Origin: Tolypothrix sp. FACHB-123
Lineage (GTDB): Bacteria > Cyanobacteriota > Cyanobacteriia > Cyanobacteriales > Nostocaceae
Assembly (NCBI RefSeq): GCF_014697075.1
Contig: NZ_JACJRE010000030.1
Coordinates: forward strand, 1 to 64,000
DNA length: 64,000 nucleotides
Direction: 5' to 3'
Positions 10,100 to 18,654 of this stretch are shown piece by piece (the first letter of the stretch is position 1; each line of letters opens with the position of its first letter). The notes below the pieces were generated by a model. The model was not told the origin of the DNA. It ran no database searches and saw only the letters and a program-made list of their open reading frames with translations. Made by a program: the position numbers and the translations under genes.

Positions 10100-11296
10100 A
10101 TGGCGCAAGATTTTGCTTGGTTGCGTCGTGGTGTAGTAGAAATTTTTCCCCAACCAACTGATGCTGATAGCGAAATTGAAAGTTTAGAACAGCGTTTGGC
10201 AAGTACAAATCGACCTTTAAGGGTCAAATTGGGCATTGATCCAACTGGCGCTGATATTCATCTTGGTCATAGCATACCGGTAAGAAAACTGCGAGCTTTT
10301 CAAGATGCTGGTCATACCGCAGTACTAATTATTGGTGATTTTACGGCGCGGATTGGCGATCCGACTGGTAAATCTGAGGTGCGTCGCCAGCTGACAGAAA
10401 AAGAGGTGGCACAAAACGCCCAGACTTATCTTGAGCAAGTACGTCCTATATTGGATTTTGACACACCAGGAAGGTTAGAGGTACGTTACAACTCCCAATG
10501 GCTCTCACAACTGGATTTAGGCAAGATTTTAGAGTTACTCTCAACGATGACTGTGGGGCAGATGCTAGCCAAGGAAGGATTTGCCGAACGTTATAAAAAG
10601 GAGAATCCAATTTTCCTGCATGAGTTCCTTTATCCGTTGATGCAGGGCTATGATTCGGTGGCTGTGGAGGCGGATGTTGAATTAGGCGGAACTGACCAAA
10701 AATTTAACATTGCTGTGGGGCGAGATTTACAACGCCGTTTTGGTCAAAAGCCGCAGTTTGGCTTACTGCTGCCAATTTTAATTGGTACAGATGGTGTACA
10801 AAAAATGTCGAAATCTCTAGGTAATTATGTGGGCTTGTCGGCACACCCATCGGAGAAGTATCAAAAATTGCAGGGTGTTCCCGATCGCTTACTAGAGCAG
10901 TATTTTGAACTGTTGACTGATTTTGCCTTGGATAAATTACCGGAGAATCCCCGCGATCGCCAATTACTTTTGGCTTGGGAAATTGTCAGGCAGTATCATG
11001 GCGAACAAGCAGCGAATCAGGCGAAGGAAGCTGCTGATAGTGGTGGGAAAAAAGGGGCGATTCCGGAATTTTCTTTGACTGGAATACAGCAGTTTCCCGT
11101 AAAGTTGGCTTATCTACTCAATGCTAGTGGCTTGTGTAAAAGTAGCGGCGAAGGTAAGCGGAAAATTCAAGAAGGTGGGGTTTACATAGATGGCGATCGC
11201 ATTACCAATGTGGATACCAGTTTTGCCCAAGCTGATGAATTAACTGGCAAAGTCCTGCAAGTGGGTAAAAACAAGTTTGTGCGCTTAATACCTTAA
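10100..11296 (+). CDS. tyrS: tyrosyl-tRNA synthetase
   Basis: Charges tRNA-Tyr with tyrosine. The class I signatures are HLGHS (the HIGH motif, in GADIHLGHS) and KMSKSLGN (KMSKS); GGTDQKFN is the conserved Tyr/Trp synthetase motif. An S4 RNA-binding domain occupies the last 65 residues or so ([19 protein letters not shown]). The intact KMSKS places it with the TyrZ-like subgroup rather than the E. coli-type enzyme. The frame is open upstream to TTG 10010, but ATG 10100 ([11 protein letters not shown]) gives the usual length of about 398 residues and is preferred. pyrF follows 19 bp downstream and is probably co-transcribed. Confidence 0.95.
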   Translation: MAQDFAWLRRGVVEIFPQPTDADSEIESLEQRLASTNRPLRVKLGIDPTGADIHLGHSIPVRKLRAFQDAGHTAVLIIGDFTARIGDPTGKSEVRRQLTEKEVAQNAQTYLEQVRPILDFDTPGRLEVRYNSQWLSQLDLGKILELLSTMTVGQMLAKEGFAERYKKENPIFLHEFLYPLMQGYDSVAVEADVELGGTDQKFNIAVGRDLQRRFGQKPQFGLLLPILIGTDGVQKMSKSLGNYVGLSAHPSEKYQKLQGVPDRLLEQYFELLTDFALDKLPENPRDRQLLLAWEIVRQYHGEQAANQAKEAADSGGKKGAIPEFSLTGIQQFPVKLAYLLNASGLCKSSGEGKRKIQEGGVYIDGDRITNVDTSFAQADELTGKVLQVGKNKFVRLIP

Positions 11297-11315
11297 TTGG
11301 GGATAGAAACCAGTG

Positions 11316-12041
11316 ATGAATCCTGAGCAGCGAATTATAGTACCTTTAGATGTCCCAGATATCGCCAGCGCGATCGCTCTAGTTGAACGGCTACCACAAG
11401 TTACTTTCTGGAAAGTTGGCTTGGAGTTGTTTACCAGCACTGGGCCAAGTATTCTCGAAATTCTCAAATCTCGCCAAAAGCAGATTTTTCTCGATTTAAA
11501 GTTTCATGACATCCCCAACACCGTAGCTGGTGCTTGTCAGGCTGCGGCACGTTATGGGGTAGATTTGTTAACAATTCACTCTACTGCTGGCAAAGATGCC
11601 CTGAAAGCGGCAACTGAGGCAGTTCAAACAGGGGCAGCACAAGCAGGTGTGAAACCGCCCAAATTAATTGCTATTACCCTGCTAACGAGCATTTCTGCCC
11701 GACAATTGGCATTTGATTTGAAAATTCCTTTAGAATTGCCAGAATACGCCCTATCAATGGCACTCCTCGCCCAAGAAACTGGATTAGATGGGGCAGTTTG
11801 TTCGCCCCAAGAAGTGGCACAGCTACGACAAACTTGCGGAAATGATTTTCTGTTGGTTTGTCCTGGCGTGCGCCCGACTTGGGCAGATAAAGGCGATCAA
11901 AAGCGATCGCTCACTCCCTCCCAAGCCATCCAATCTGGAGCAGATTACCTAGTAATTGGTCGTCCTATTACCAGTGCGGCGGAACCTGAGTTAGCTTGGA
12001 AGAGAATTTGTGAGGAGTTAGCACTTCCGCAAGCTCAGTGA
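11316..12041 (+). CDS. pyrF: orotidine 5'-phosphate decarboxylase
   Basis: Makes UMP from OMP, the last step of de novo pyrimidine synthesis. 241 residues from ATG 11316 (GTG 11313 is an alternative). The catalytic motif [17 protein letters not shown] holds the D-K-x-x-D array. The phosphate-binding [14 protein letters not shown] segment and the [12 protein letters not shown] motif near the C-terminus are typical of this TIM barrel. It is the short bacterial group 1 form. It sits directly behind tyrS. Confidence 0.96.
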   Translation: MNPEQRIIVPLDVPDIASAIALVERLPQVTFWKVGLELFTSTGPSILEILKSRQKQIFLDLKFHDIPNTVAGACQAAARYGVDLLTIHSTAGKDALKAATEAVQTGAAQAGVKPPKLIAITLLTSISARQLAFDLKIPLELPEYALSMALLAQETGLDGAVCSPQEVAQLRQTCGNDFLLVCPGVRPTWADKGDQKRSLTPSQAIQSGADYLVIGRPITSAAEPELAWKRICEELALPQAQ

Positions 12042-12145
12042 ACAGTCAATGGTCAGAGACGCGATTAATCACGTCTGTACAAGTTTCATTAGGCATCTGG
12101 CATTGAGTATTTATTTTAGTTACCCCCTCTGCCTCCTCTGCTTCC

Positions 12146-12193
12146 GGTCGCCGAGCGTTCGCGTAGCGTCTCCGTCAGGAGAAGCCGAGGCGC
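12146..12193. repeat. interspersed repeat with TTCGCGTAGCGT core
   Basis: A GC-rich island in an AT-rich gap with the core GAGCGTTCGCGTAGCGTC, followed by a CTCC-GTCA-GGAG hairpin. The same core is at 48293-48309 inside another palindromic repeat, and a variant (GTCGTTCGCGCAGCGTGTCG) is at 15987-16006 near tnpB. It resembles dispersed repeats common in Nostoc-type genomes. Confidence 0.7.
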
Positions 12194-12227
12194 TGCCTAC
12201 TCTGCTCTCCTACGCCTTCTGTCATGC

Positions 12228-12836
12228 ATGGTGATGAAAATTTTCTCGTTGGGACTACCTCGGAACTTATGGCTGACGGTTTGTGGCTGCTTTGTGGCAG
12301 TTTGTAGTATTGGTAATCCAGTATTTTCGCAAAGCCTCCCCGTGTCTAAAGATAAAGCGGGGTTGGCTTGTATTGATCAACAACTAGACACTTTAACTAC
12401 CTATTTACTGCGGGATCTACCTAGTTATACCAATCGGGTGACGCAACGCGCCCGCCGTCTCAGCCGGAAGAGTGAAGTTTATAGCTATGTTCTAGTAGCA
12501 GGTAGACCAGAGTTTACACCCCTACCTCTGAATCCTGGTATTAACAGCGTCAATAACGACAAAAGTGCAACATCAGGCGTAGAGCAGGTTTTTTTTACTA
12601 CCTTAGAGCGGCAGTATATTGGAAGCAAAGCGCTGGAATTACAAGAATTCCACTGGTTATTGTTGACGAAAACTCAAAGCGGGTGGCGTTTGGTGATGAT
12701 GTTTACCCAAACGGGGTCATCTGGGAAGCAGGAACTTCTGTCTCCACCACGGGATAGTAGCGGTAGCGCGATCGCTCAAGGGATAAATATTTGGTTGCGG
12801 GATTGTCAAGCGGGAAGCATCAAGATGGGGAATTAA
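12228..12836 (+). CDS. exported protein of unknown function
   Basis: 202 residues from ATG 12228; ATG 12234 (MKIFSLG) is an equally likely start. A hydrophobic N-terminus (LWLTVCGCFVAVCSIGNPVFSQ) looks like a signal peptide cut after FSQ. The mature part has Cys-containing ends (GLACIDQQLD and WLRDCQAG), which could form one disulfide. No domain was recognised. Codon use and length are those of a real gene. The region just upstream is a dispersed repeat, so the promoter probably lies near or within repeat DNA. Confidence 0.65.
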   Translation: MVMKIFSLGLPRNLWLTVCGCFVAVCSIGNPVFSQSLPVSKDKAGLACIDQQLDTLTTYLLRDLPSYTNRVTQRARRLSRKSEVYSYVLVAGRPEFTPLPLNPGINSVNNDKSATSGVEQVFFTTLERQYIGSKALELQEFHWLLLTKTQSGWRLVMMFTQTGSSGKQELLSPPRDSSGSAIAQGINIWLRDCQAGSIKMGN

Positions 12837-12920
12837 TTCGTCATTGGTCATTGGTCAATTAGACTGTCGCTAAGAGTGGGGAAACCCCACCCCTAGAGAT
12901 GTATCTGTATCATTTTTTTA

Positions 12921-12960
12921 ATTACGAATTACGAATTACGAATTACGAATTACGAATTAT
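12921..12960. repeat. ACGAATT tandem heptamer repeat
   Basis: Five tandem copies of ACGAATT. The repeat overlaps the 3' end of the LD-carboxypeptidase gene, supplying its final codons and stop, so the protein's C-terminus IIRNS is partly repeat-encoded. Confidence 0.85.
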
Positions 12961-13857
12961 TGTTAATGTTCCTTTATCCCCATCTAAAGTCACTTCCTGC
13001 CCTACTGGTAATGCTGCATTACATTTATCGTGACCAAAGGGTAAGTCAGCAACAACAGGAATACCTAAATCGCCTAAGCGATCGCGCAAAACTTTTTCTA
13101 CTGTAAAGCTAGGCACATTTTGCGGCGGTTCACATGCAGTAAAACCACCTAAGGCAATGCCCCTTATTTGGGATAAATTACTGCTTAAACGCCACTGTGT
13201 GAGCATTCTATCGATGCGGTAGGGTGCTTCTGAGACATCCTCAAAGGCTAAAATTACACCCGAAAAATCTGGTTGAAATGGTGTGGCTAAAAGATGGGTT
13301 GCTACTGTTAAATTACCTGGTAATAGTACTCCCGTGACGACACCATTACCCCAACCTTTACCTTGAAGTGGTTCAAGGTTACGACCTTCGATTAAATTAA
13401 ATAATCGCTCGCACGACCAATCAGGCTCATTGGCGAGTGTGGTTAATACAGGGCCGTGAACGCTAGAAATTCCGACATTGTAAAGGCTCCACAATAAAGC
13501 GGTAATATCAGAAAAGCCTATCAACCATTTGGGATTTTCGATTAAGGATGATTCTGGTTGCCAATGCCAATTCTCTAGGATGCGGGTGCTACCAAAACCA
13601 CCTCTAGCACAGAGAATACCCCGGCAATTTGGGTCTTTCCAGGCCTCTGCAAGCTGCTGGCGACGGTTGTTGTCGTTTCCTGCTAAATAGCCCCATTTAT
13701 CTGTAATTTCTGGGGGAACTTCGATTTGATAACCGCGCGATCGCCAAATTTCTATACTCTGGTAAAAGCTATCAAATTCTCGCAACGCACCACTAGGGGC
13801 AATTACTCGCAGTAAATCGCCGGGTTTGAGAGGTGGGGGTAAGATTTTCGCTGGCAT
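12943..13857 (-). CDS. LD-carboxypeptidase (peptidase family S66)
   Basis: 304 residues, the normal size for LdcA/MccF-type serine peptidases. LdcA-type enzymes trim the terminal D-Ala from L,D-linked muropeptide tetrapeptides during wall recycling. The N-terminal LRVIAPSGAL motif, the nucleophile motif GFSDITALL (Ser116), a LAFEDVSEAPYRIDRML segment with the catalytic Glu, and FGHDKCNAALP with the catalytic His are all present. There is no signal peptide, so it acts in the cytoplasm. MccF-like immunity proteins share this fold, but the recycling role is the default. The stop codon lies in a heptamer repeat. Confidence 0.88.
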   Translation of the reverse strand: MPAKILPPPLKPGDLLRVIAPSGALREFDSFYQSIEIWRSRGYQIEVPPEITDKWGYLAGNDNNRRQQLAEAWKDPNCRGILCARGGFGSTRILENWHWQPESSLIENPKWLIGFSDITALLWSLYNVGISSVHGPVLTTLANEPDWSCERLFNLIEGRNLEPLQGKGWGNGVVTGVLLPGNLTVATHLLATPFQPDFSGVILAFEDVSEAPYRIDRMLTQWRLSSNLSQIRGIALGGFTACEPPQNVPSFTVEKVLRDRLGDLGIPVVADLPFGHDKCNAALPVGQEVTLDGDKGTLTIIRNS

Positions 13858-13955
13858 AAATTAATTACTAGTAGGAAAAGTTACTACACTTATCGTGTTA
13901 ACAATGTAATGTAAGGATTTAGCTCTGATTTATTTTTTATTTCCGTAGAAATTTT

Positions 13956-14411
13956 ATGCGCCAAGGAATGAAAGTGAGTCTAGCACTGCTAGCATTTTTA
14001 GGAAATCTGACATGGTGTGCGAGTGCCAAAGCAAATTTTAAAGGCAACCTGACGGTAGAAATTGATGGATTTAAAAATAAACAAGGGCAAGTCTGCGCCA
14101 GTATTTTTGCCAAGAGTCAAGGTTTTCCCAATAATCGCGATCGCGTTTTACAAAGGCAGTGTACCAAGATCACTGACACTTCTGTAAAGCTGACTTTTGA
14201 GAATTTACCAGCCGGTAGCTATGCCGTGGCTGTGATGCATGATAGAAATGAAGATTCAAAACTTAATCGTAATAGCTTAGGTATGCCCACAGAAGGCTTT
14301 GGATTTTCCAAAAATCCTGAAGTTCGCACCAGCGCACCCAAATTCAGCGAAGCCGCTATTGTTTTAGCAGGCCCAAATACCAACATTCAAGTACATTTGA
14401 AATATTTGTAA
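13956..14411 (+). CDS. exported DUF2141 domain protein
   Basis: 151 residues with an N-terminal signal peptide (ALLAFLGNLTWCASAKA). The mature part matches DUF2141: a beta-sandwich-like pattern beginning LTVEIDGFKNKQGQVCASIF, a central LPAGSYAVAVMHDRNEDSKL, and GMPTEGFGFS. This MHDxNxD...GxPxEGxGFS combination is the family signature. DUF2141 proteins are secreted and their function is not established. The gene is divergent from the LD-carboxypeptidase gene, 98 bp away. Confidence 0.85.
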   Translation: MRQGMKVSLALLAFLGNLTWCASAKANFKGNLTVEIDGFKNKQGQVCASIFAKSQGFPNNRDRVLQRQCTKITDTSVKLTFENLPAGSYAVAVMHDRNEDSKLNRNSLGMPTEGFGFSKNPEVRTSAPKFSEAAIVLAGPNTNIQVHLKYL

Positions 14412-14412
14412 A

Positions 14413-14446
14413 ATGGGCATGGGGCATTGGGTATTGGGCATTGGGT
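14413..14446. repeat. GGGCATT-type tandem repeat
   Basis: Degenerate 7-bp repeats of GGGCATT/GGGCATG immediately after the DUF2141 stop codon. The same unit occurs in either orientation at about 168-192, 22921-22945, 28194-28222, 43203-43232, 55468-55498 and 59772-59795, always between genes or at their edges. Confidence 0.8.
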
Positions 14447-14554
14447 AAAAGTCAAGAGTCAACACTTCGACAAGTTCGGTGACCGCAGTCCATAGTCAAT
14501 AGTCCATAATCCATAGCTATTTTCCCCCTGCTCCCCTGCCTTTTTTCCCATACC

Positions 14555-15727
14555 CTAATTATCATTTTCCTCATGTTCTGGCAAGGTTTCGCGATCGCAT
14601 ACAACACGGATGCGATTAATCTGGTTTAACGCATATCTTGCTGTTGACTGTACTTCTAAATCTGGATCTTCCACAGCATGGTTTAACATTTGGCTAACTT
14701 GGAACATCATGTCATAAACGCGAGTTAGATCGCGGATGGCATTTTGTCGCACTTGTGGGCTTTCATTTTGGATTGAAATTGCTAATGCACGGTTCATGGG
14801 TTTGAGGGTGCGGATACTGATTTCGCTTAAAGCTGCCAAAATTAGGCTGTGTTGTTGCGAATCTGCATCTACCATCAGGTCTAGCAACGGTTGAATCGCC
14901 CGTGAATCTCCTTGCTGTCCTAAATCCCAAATAGCTTTTTGTCGCTTTGCAGGATCGTGACTGTATAAGTCATTAATCAATTCATCAACTATATTGACTT
15001 TGGCTAGACGGGAAGTATTGGCTGGCGGTAACAATTTTGGTGTCATAGATGCGGTGGCTGAATCGGTAGTCGCATCTGCATCATCTTGATCTCGATTTTG
15101 GTCGGTGTTTGACTCTGGTAACCGTGGTGTGGTTGAGTTTTTGTCAGCTTCAGTTTTTGCCTCAGAATCTAAAGTTTCTGGCTGTGGCCATTCTTTGGAT
15201 TTAGTGAACTTTCTCACAAAGTAAAGGATAGCGCCAAGACTGCCGAGGATTCCCAAACCCAAGAATGACCAGCGAATAACATTACTCTTAGTCGAATGTT
15301 TTGGCGCACTGGGCTTAGAAGTAGGTACAGGAGAGGCGGTAAATGAAGTTTTGGCAGTAATTGCTGATTGTAGACTTTTCCTGGTTGTGTTGCCAAAAAT
15401 GCCGTCTGCTTCCAAACCCTGTGCTTTTTGAAATTTAGCTACAGCCGTTTTTGTAGTTTCTTTGTACTGTCCATCTACCGCACCTTGGTAATACCCCAAC
15501 TGTTTTAATTGGGTTTGCAGGGTTTCTACATCCGATCCTGTACTATCGGGTCTGAGAGTAGTTTCGCGGACAGCTTGTGTGAGACTGGTTTGTGCCAGTA
15601 CCAAAATTTTGGGTTGTAAATTAGGTATCGCTGGATTCGCAGGGGTCTGGTACAAACCCAGGGATAAAAAACAAGTCAAGATAGGGACTGAGGAGTGACA
15701 TGGCCTCATATTACTAGTTTTGGACAA
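14555..15727 (-). CDS. peptidoglycan-binding, membrane-anchored HEAT-repeat protein
   Basis: 390 residues. An N-terminal hydrophobic segment acts as signal or anchor. A PG_binding_1 domain covers about residues 62-115 (DVETLQTQLKQLGYYQGAVD and AVAKFQKAQGLEADGIFG). A transmembrane helix follows at about 148-172 (WSFLGLGILGSLGAILYFV). A charged, disordered linker leads to HEAT-like repeats at about 250-370 (DPAKRQKAIWDLGQQGDSRA). This order suggests wall binding outside and a helical scaffold inside the cell, though topology is inferred. It resembles cyanobacterial HEAT-repeat PG-binding proteins of unknown role. Confidence 0.78.
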   Translation of the reverse strand: MSKTSNMRPCHSSVPILTCFLSLGLYQTPANPAIPNLQPKILVLAQTSLTQAVRETTLRPDSTGSDVETLQTQLKQLGYYQGAVDGQYKETTKTAVAKFQKAQGLEADGIFGNTTRKSLQSAITAKTSFTASPVPTSKPSAPKHSTKSNVIRWSFLGLGILGSLGAILYFVRKFTKSKEWPQPETLDSEAKTEADKNSTTPRLPESNTDQNRDQDDADATTDSATASMTPKLLPPANTSRLAKVNIVDELINDLYSHDPAKRQKAIWDLGQQGDSRAIQPLLDLMVDADSQQHSLILAALSEISIRTLKPMNRALAISIQNESPQVRQNAIRDLTRVYDMMFQVSQMLNHAVEDPDLEVQSTARYALNQINRIRVVCDRETLPEHEENDN

Positions 15728-15871
15728 CGGGTATTTTTGAAATGTTCGATACCACGATAACTTTAACTAGTCTAAAATTTAACTTTTATTTTGACAAAAA
15801 ATTGCCTTTCTGACAGAGAGTCTCCCCATTAACTTCACCAAGATGAGTCTAGCCGTGTGACTGCTGCTGAA

Positions 15872-16032
15872 GTGGTTTACCTAAAAACCACAAGAATGCT
15901 CCCGCCACAACGAAGTTTGGCGGCGAGATGAATTGTTGGCTAAAAACGAGACACCCCTTAACTGAATCAAACCGCAGGTTTGACAAGTCGTTCGCGCAGC
16001 GTGTCGCAGACAGGGGTAGTTGAGTTTTTAGC
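15872..16032. mobile_element. structured left end of the tnpB element
   Basis: Three nested or adjacent hairpins precede tnpB: GTGGTTT/AAACCAC (15872-15878 with 15885-15891), CCGCCA/TGGCGG (15902-15907 with 15918-15923), and a long structure with outer arms GCTAAAAAC/GTTTTTAGC (15939-15947 with 16024-16032), middle arms ACCCCT/AGGGGT (15953-15958 with 16012-16017) and inner CAAACC/GGTTTG (15968-15973 with 15977-15982). Subterminal hairpins are the hallmark of IS200/IS605 ends. Which hairpin marks the exact end is not resolved. Confidence 0.6.
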
Positions 16033-16050
16033 AAAATCCGTGATATCATT

Positions 16051-16069
16051 ACGTCAGTGAGATTGACGT
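16051..16069 (+). promoter_or_regulatory. inverted repeat immediately before the tnpB start
   Basis: ACGTCA (16051-16056) and TGACGT (16064-16069) form a perfect 6-bp stem around a GTGAGAT loop, ending 4 bp before the tnpB ATG. The loop holds the only purine-rich GAGA sequence upstream of the gene, so the hairpin could limit translation or be an operator. Confidence 0.45.
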
Positions 16070-16073
16070 AACA

Positions 16074-17285
16074 ATGCTGGTATTTGAGGCAAAACTGGAA
16101 GGAACAAACGAGCAATATCAATCGCTGGATGAGGCAATTAGAACTGCTCGTTTTGTTCGCAATGCTTGCCTCCGGTACTGGATGGATAACCGGAATATTG
16201 GCAGATATGAGTTGAGTGCCTATTGCGCTGTACTTGCTGCCGATGAGAATTTCCCTTGGGCTGCCAAGCTCAACTCGATGGCTAGACAAGCTTCTGCTGA
16301 AAGAGCGTGGTCTGCAATTGCTAGATTTTTTGATAACTGCAAGAAATCTAAACCAGGGAAGAAAGGTTATCCACGTTTTAAAAAAGAACAAACTCACGGT
16401 TCTGTTGAGTACAAAACCAGTGGGTGGAAGCTCTCTGATGACCGTCGATACATCACTTTTAACGATGGTTTTAAAGCAGGAACTTTCAAACTCTGGGGAA
16501 CCCGTGATTTGCACTTCTACCAGTTGAAACAGTTCAAGCGAGTGCGGGTTGTGCGTCGTGCCGATGGGTACTATGCCCAATTTTGTATTGACCAGGAACG
16601 GATAGAAAAGCGAGAACCAACGGGTAAAACTATTGGTTTGGATGTTGGGTTGTCCCAATTCTTGACTGATTCCGATGGGCAAACCGTTGAGAACCCTAGA
16701 CACTTGCGTAAAAGCGAGAAGTCTTTGAAACGTCTGCAACGCAGATTGTCTAAAACCAAAAAGGGTTCTAAAAACGGAGTCAAGGCGAGAAATCGGCTCT
16801 CGCGAAAGCACCTCAAAGTAAGTAGGCAGCGTCAAGACTTTGCCGTGAAGACAGCAAGGTGCGTAGTCCAGTCGGCAGACTTGGTAGCCTATGAGGATTT
16901 GAAGGTGCGGAACATGGTCAAGAATAGACACTTGGCTAAGTCGATTAGTGATGCAGCATGGACGCAGTTTAGGCAATGGGTTGAGTATTTTGGCAAAGTT
17001 TTCGGAGTTGTCACGGTTGCCGTGCCACCTCATGGAACCAGTCAAAACTGCTCTGACTGTGGTGAAGTTGTCAAAAAATCTCTTAGCACCAGAACTCATA
17101 TTTGTCCTCATTGTGGACATATTCAAGAGCGTGACCATAATGCTGCACGAAACATACTTGAGATTGGACTCCGTACCGTGGGGCACACGGGAACGTTAAT
17201 CGCCTCTGGAGACATCGACCTCTGCTTGGGTGAGGTAACTCCTCCAAGTAAGCCGAGTCGTAGAAAGAGGAAATCCAAAGAGTGA
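16074..17285 (+). CDS. tnpB: TnpB RNA-guided DNA endonuclease (IS200/IS605 family)
   Basis: 403 residues, a normal TnpB length. The split RuvC site is complete: Asp190 in GLDVGLSQF, Glu274 in VAYEDLKVRN and Asp354 in ERDHNAARNI. A zinc ribbon lies between the last two (Cys326 and Cys329 in CSDC, Cys344 and Cys347 in CPHC). The C-terminal tail is strongly basic (KPSRRKRKSKE). The N-terminal helical domain has the usual RNACLRYWMDN motif. TnpB proteins use an RNA made from the element's right end to cut DNA and help retain the element. A long frame on the opposite strand is an antisense artefact of codon bias. Confidence 0.93.
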   Translation: MLVFEAKLEGTNEQYQSLDEAIRTARFVRNACLRYWMDNRNIGRYELSAYCAVLAADENFPWAAKLNSMARQASAERAWSAIARFFDNCKKSKPGKKGYPRFKKEQTHGSVEYKTSGWKLSDDRRYITFNDGFKAGTFKLWGTRDLHFYQLKQFKRVRVVRRADGYYAQFCIDQERIEKREPTGKTIGLDVGLSQFLTDSDGQTVENPRHLRKSEKSLKRLQRRLSKTKKGSKNGVKARNRLSRKHLKVSRQRQDFAVKTARCVVQSADLVAYEDLKVRNMVKNRHLAKSISDAAWTQFRQWVEYFGKVFGVVTVAVPPHGTSQNCSDCGEVVKKSLSTRTHICPHCGHIQERDHNAARNILEIGLRTVGHTGTLIASGDIDLCLGEVTPPSKPSRRKRKSKE

Positions 17286-17299
17286 TCCTTGGAATCTCT

Positions 17300-17337
17300 C
17301 GCTACACCCGCAAGGGTTAGCGATGGGAGGATGTCAA
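17300..17337 (+). ncRNA. candidate omega-RNA 3' scaffold / right-end hairpin
   Basis: Fifteen bases after the tnpB stop, CGCTA (17300-17304) pairs with TAGCG (17318-17322) and ACCC (17306-17309) with GGGT (17314-17317), enclosing a GCAA tetraloop of the stable GNRA type. The sequence then runs ATGGGAGGATGTCAAG. In known TnpB systems the guide RNA comes from this region and the bases just past the element end form the guide. By analogy the guide would start near 17338; the boundary is inferred. Confidence 0.5.
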
Positions 17338-17387
17338 GCTACATCCGTAAATTAACACCACCAAGTTTTTCTCAATTTGGATTCTGG

Positions 17388-18455
17388 TTAAGGCAGAACT
17401 TCTGGTTCCGATTCCCTTATAGTTAAACTGACAGGATTTATCTTCTTTGGAGTAGAGGCTTCTAAAATAGGTGGCTGATTCGTATTTTTTTCACCCACAG
17501 TCAACGTTTTGTTTGCTGCTAATTTATCGCGCTGATTGATGAGATAAATACTAATTAAAGTCAGAGATACTCCAATCCATTGCAAGGGACTAAGAACTTC
17601 TGCAAGGAAAAGATTACCAAATAGTAGGGCAAAAACTGGTGTGAGAAATGTCAGGGAACTGAGACTAGTGAGATTACCGCTAGAAGCAAAGTAGAAAAAT
17701 AAACCATAAGCGATCGCACTACCAAAGATTGTGGCATAACCCAATGCCAGCCAATCAGATGGGACAATATTCTCCAATTGCTGGGACTCTAAAACAGATG
17801 ATATCCCCCATAATGGCAAGCCGCCAATAATCATGTGCCATCCTGTAGCTACGACCGGATCGGCGTAGCGACAAACAAACCTAATCAACACTGTTCCTAC
17901 AGCCATTGACAGTGCTGCTAATAGCATTAACCACTCGCCACTAGCAAATAACTCCTGCCAGTTACCGATGGTAATATCTACACCAGAACCGAGAACGTGA
18001 AAAATCCACTCATCGGGTAAGCCAATTAAACTGATACCAGCAACCCCTAGTCCTAGTCCCAGCCATCCCCAAAAACCAATTCGTTCTTGAAATAGCCACA
18101 ATGACATCAAAGCTACAGCCAAAGGTTGAGAATCAATCATCACAGATCCCAACCCGGCGCTAGTTCTGACTAATCCTTCTGCTAAAAAGCCTTGAAACAG
18201 CGTTCCATCCACTAAGGCAAATAAGGCAATCCACAGCCATGCATCCCACCCCTTAGGTTGGGGTTTACCCATTAATGCAGCTGCGATTAGAATTAACACC
18301 CCGGCTGGTAGCAAACGCACTCCTGCCATAAATAGTGGCGTTGTGTGGGGTATCACTCCTTTCATTGCTACCATTGCTGTACCCCACAAGAAAAACGGGG
18401 CGATGAGGAGTAGGGAAGCGATGGGGAGACGTGATGCACTGATTTTCAGCTGCAT
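17388..18455 (-). CDS. EamA/DMT family transporter
   Basis: 355 residues with about ten hydrophobic segments in two homologous halves, the layout of the drug/metabolite transporter superfamily. The first half opens LLLIAPFFLWGTAMVAMKGV, a common start for EamA proteins, and the second repeat contains ATIFGSAIAYGLFFY and LTPVFALLFGNLFLAEVLSP. A hydrophilic tail of about 45 residues follows the last helix. Such proteins export amino acids, nucleotides or other metabolites across the inner membrane; substrate cannot be told here. It stands alone between the tnpB element and a response regulator gene. Confidence 0.85.
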   Translation of the reverse strand: MQLKISASRLPIASLLLIAPFFLWGTAMVAMKGVIPHTTPLFMAGVRLLPAGVLILIAAALMGKPQPKGWDAWLWIALFALVDGTLFQGFLAEGLVRTSAGLGSVMIDSQPLAVALMSLWLFQERIGFWGWLGLGLGVAGISLIGLPDEWIFHVLGSGVDITIGNWQELFASGEWLMLLAALSMAVGTVLIRFVCRYADPVVATGWHMIIGGLPLWGISSVLESQQLENIVPSDWLALGYATIFGSAIAYGLFFYFASSGNLTSLSSLTFLTPVFALLFGNLFLAEVLSPLQWIGVSLTLISIYLINQRDKLAANKTLTVGEKNTNQPPILEASTPKKINPVSLTIRESEPEVLP

Positions 18456-18654
18456 GGGTTTGCTGATACCTTAGGTGATTAGGTGCAAAAATTGCTTTAC
18501 CTAATTTTACCTAAATATGTCTTTTTGTGAAGGAAAAAATACTTAAGTTATTAACTATACAATCTATTTTTTAATTAGTCATTTATCATTGGTCATCTGT
18601 GATTGCTCTGTTGTACTTCCTTGTTTCACTTGTCCCCTCTGCTCCTTGTGGTAG

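Larger units (their letters stand above)
15870..17340 (+). mobile_element. IS200/IS605-type element carrying tnpB only
   Basis: The element is taken as running from the first left-end hairpin to the sequence just past the right-end hairpin; both borders are approximate. No tnpA (Y1 HUH transposase) reading frame is present, so it would need a transposase in trans. The interior has no stop or frameshift in tnpB, so the element may still be active as an RNA-guided nuclease locus. Confidence 0.65.

Noticed and set aside
12049-12234. 61-codon frame after pyrF
   Set aside because: Runs through a dispersed repeat and has no ribosome site or coding character.
15849-17186. 445-codon open frame on the minus strand across tnpB
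   Set aside because: It is antisense to an intact tnpB with all catalytic motifs, has no recognisable domain, and overlaps the element's structured left end.
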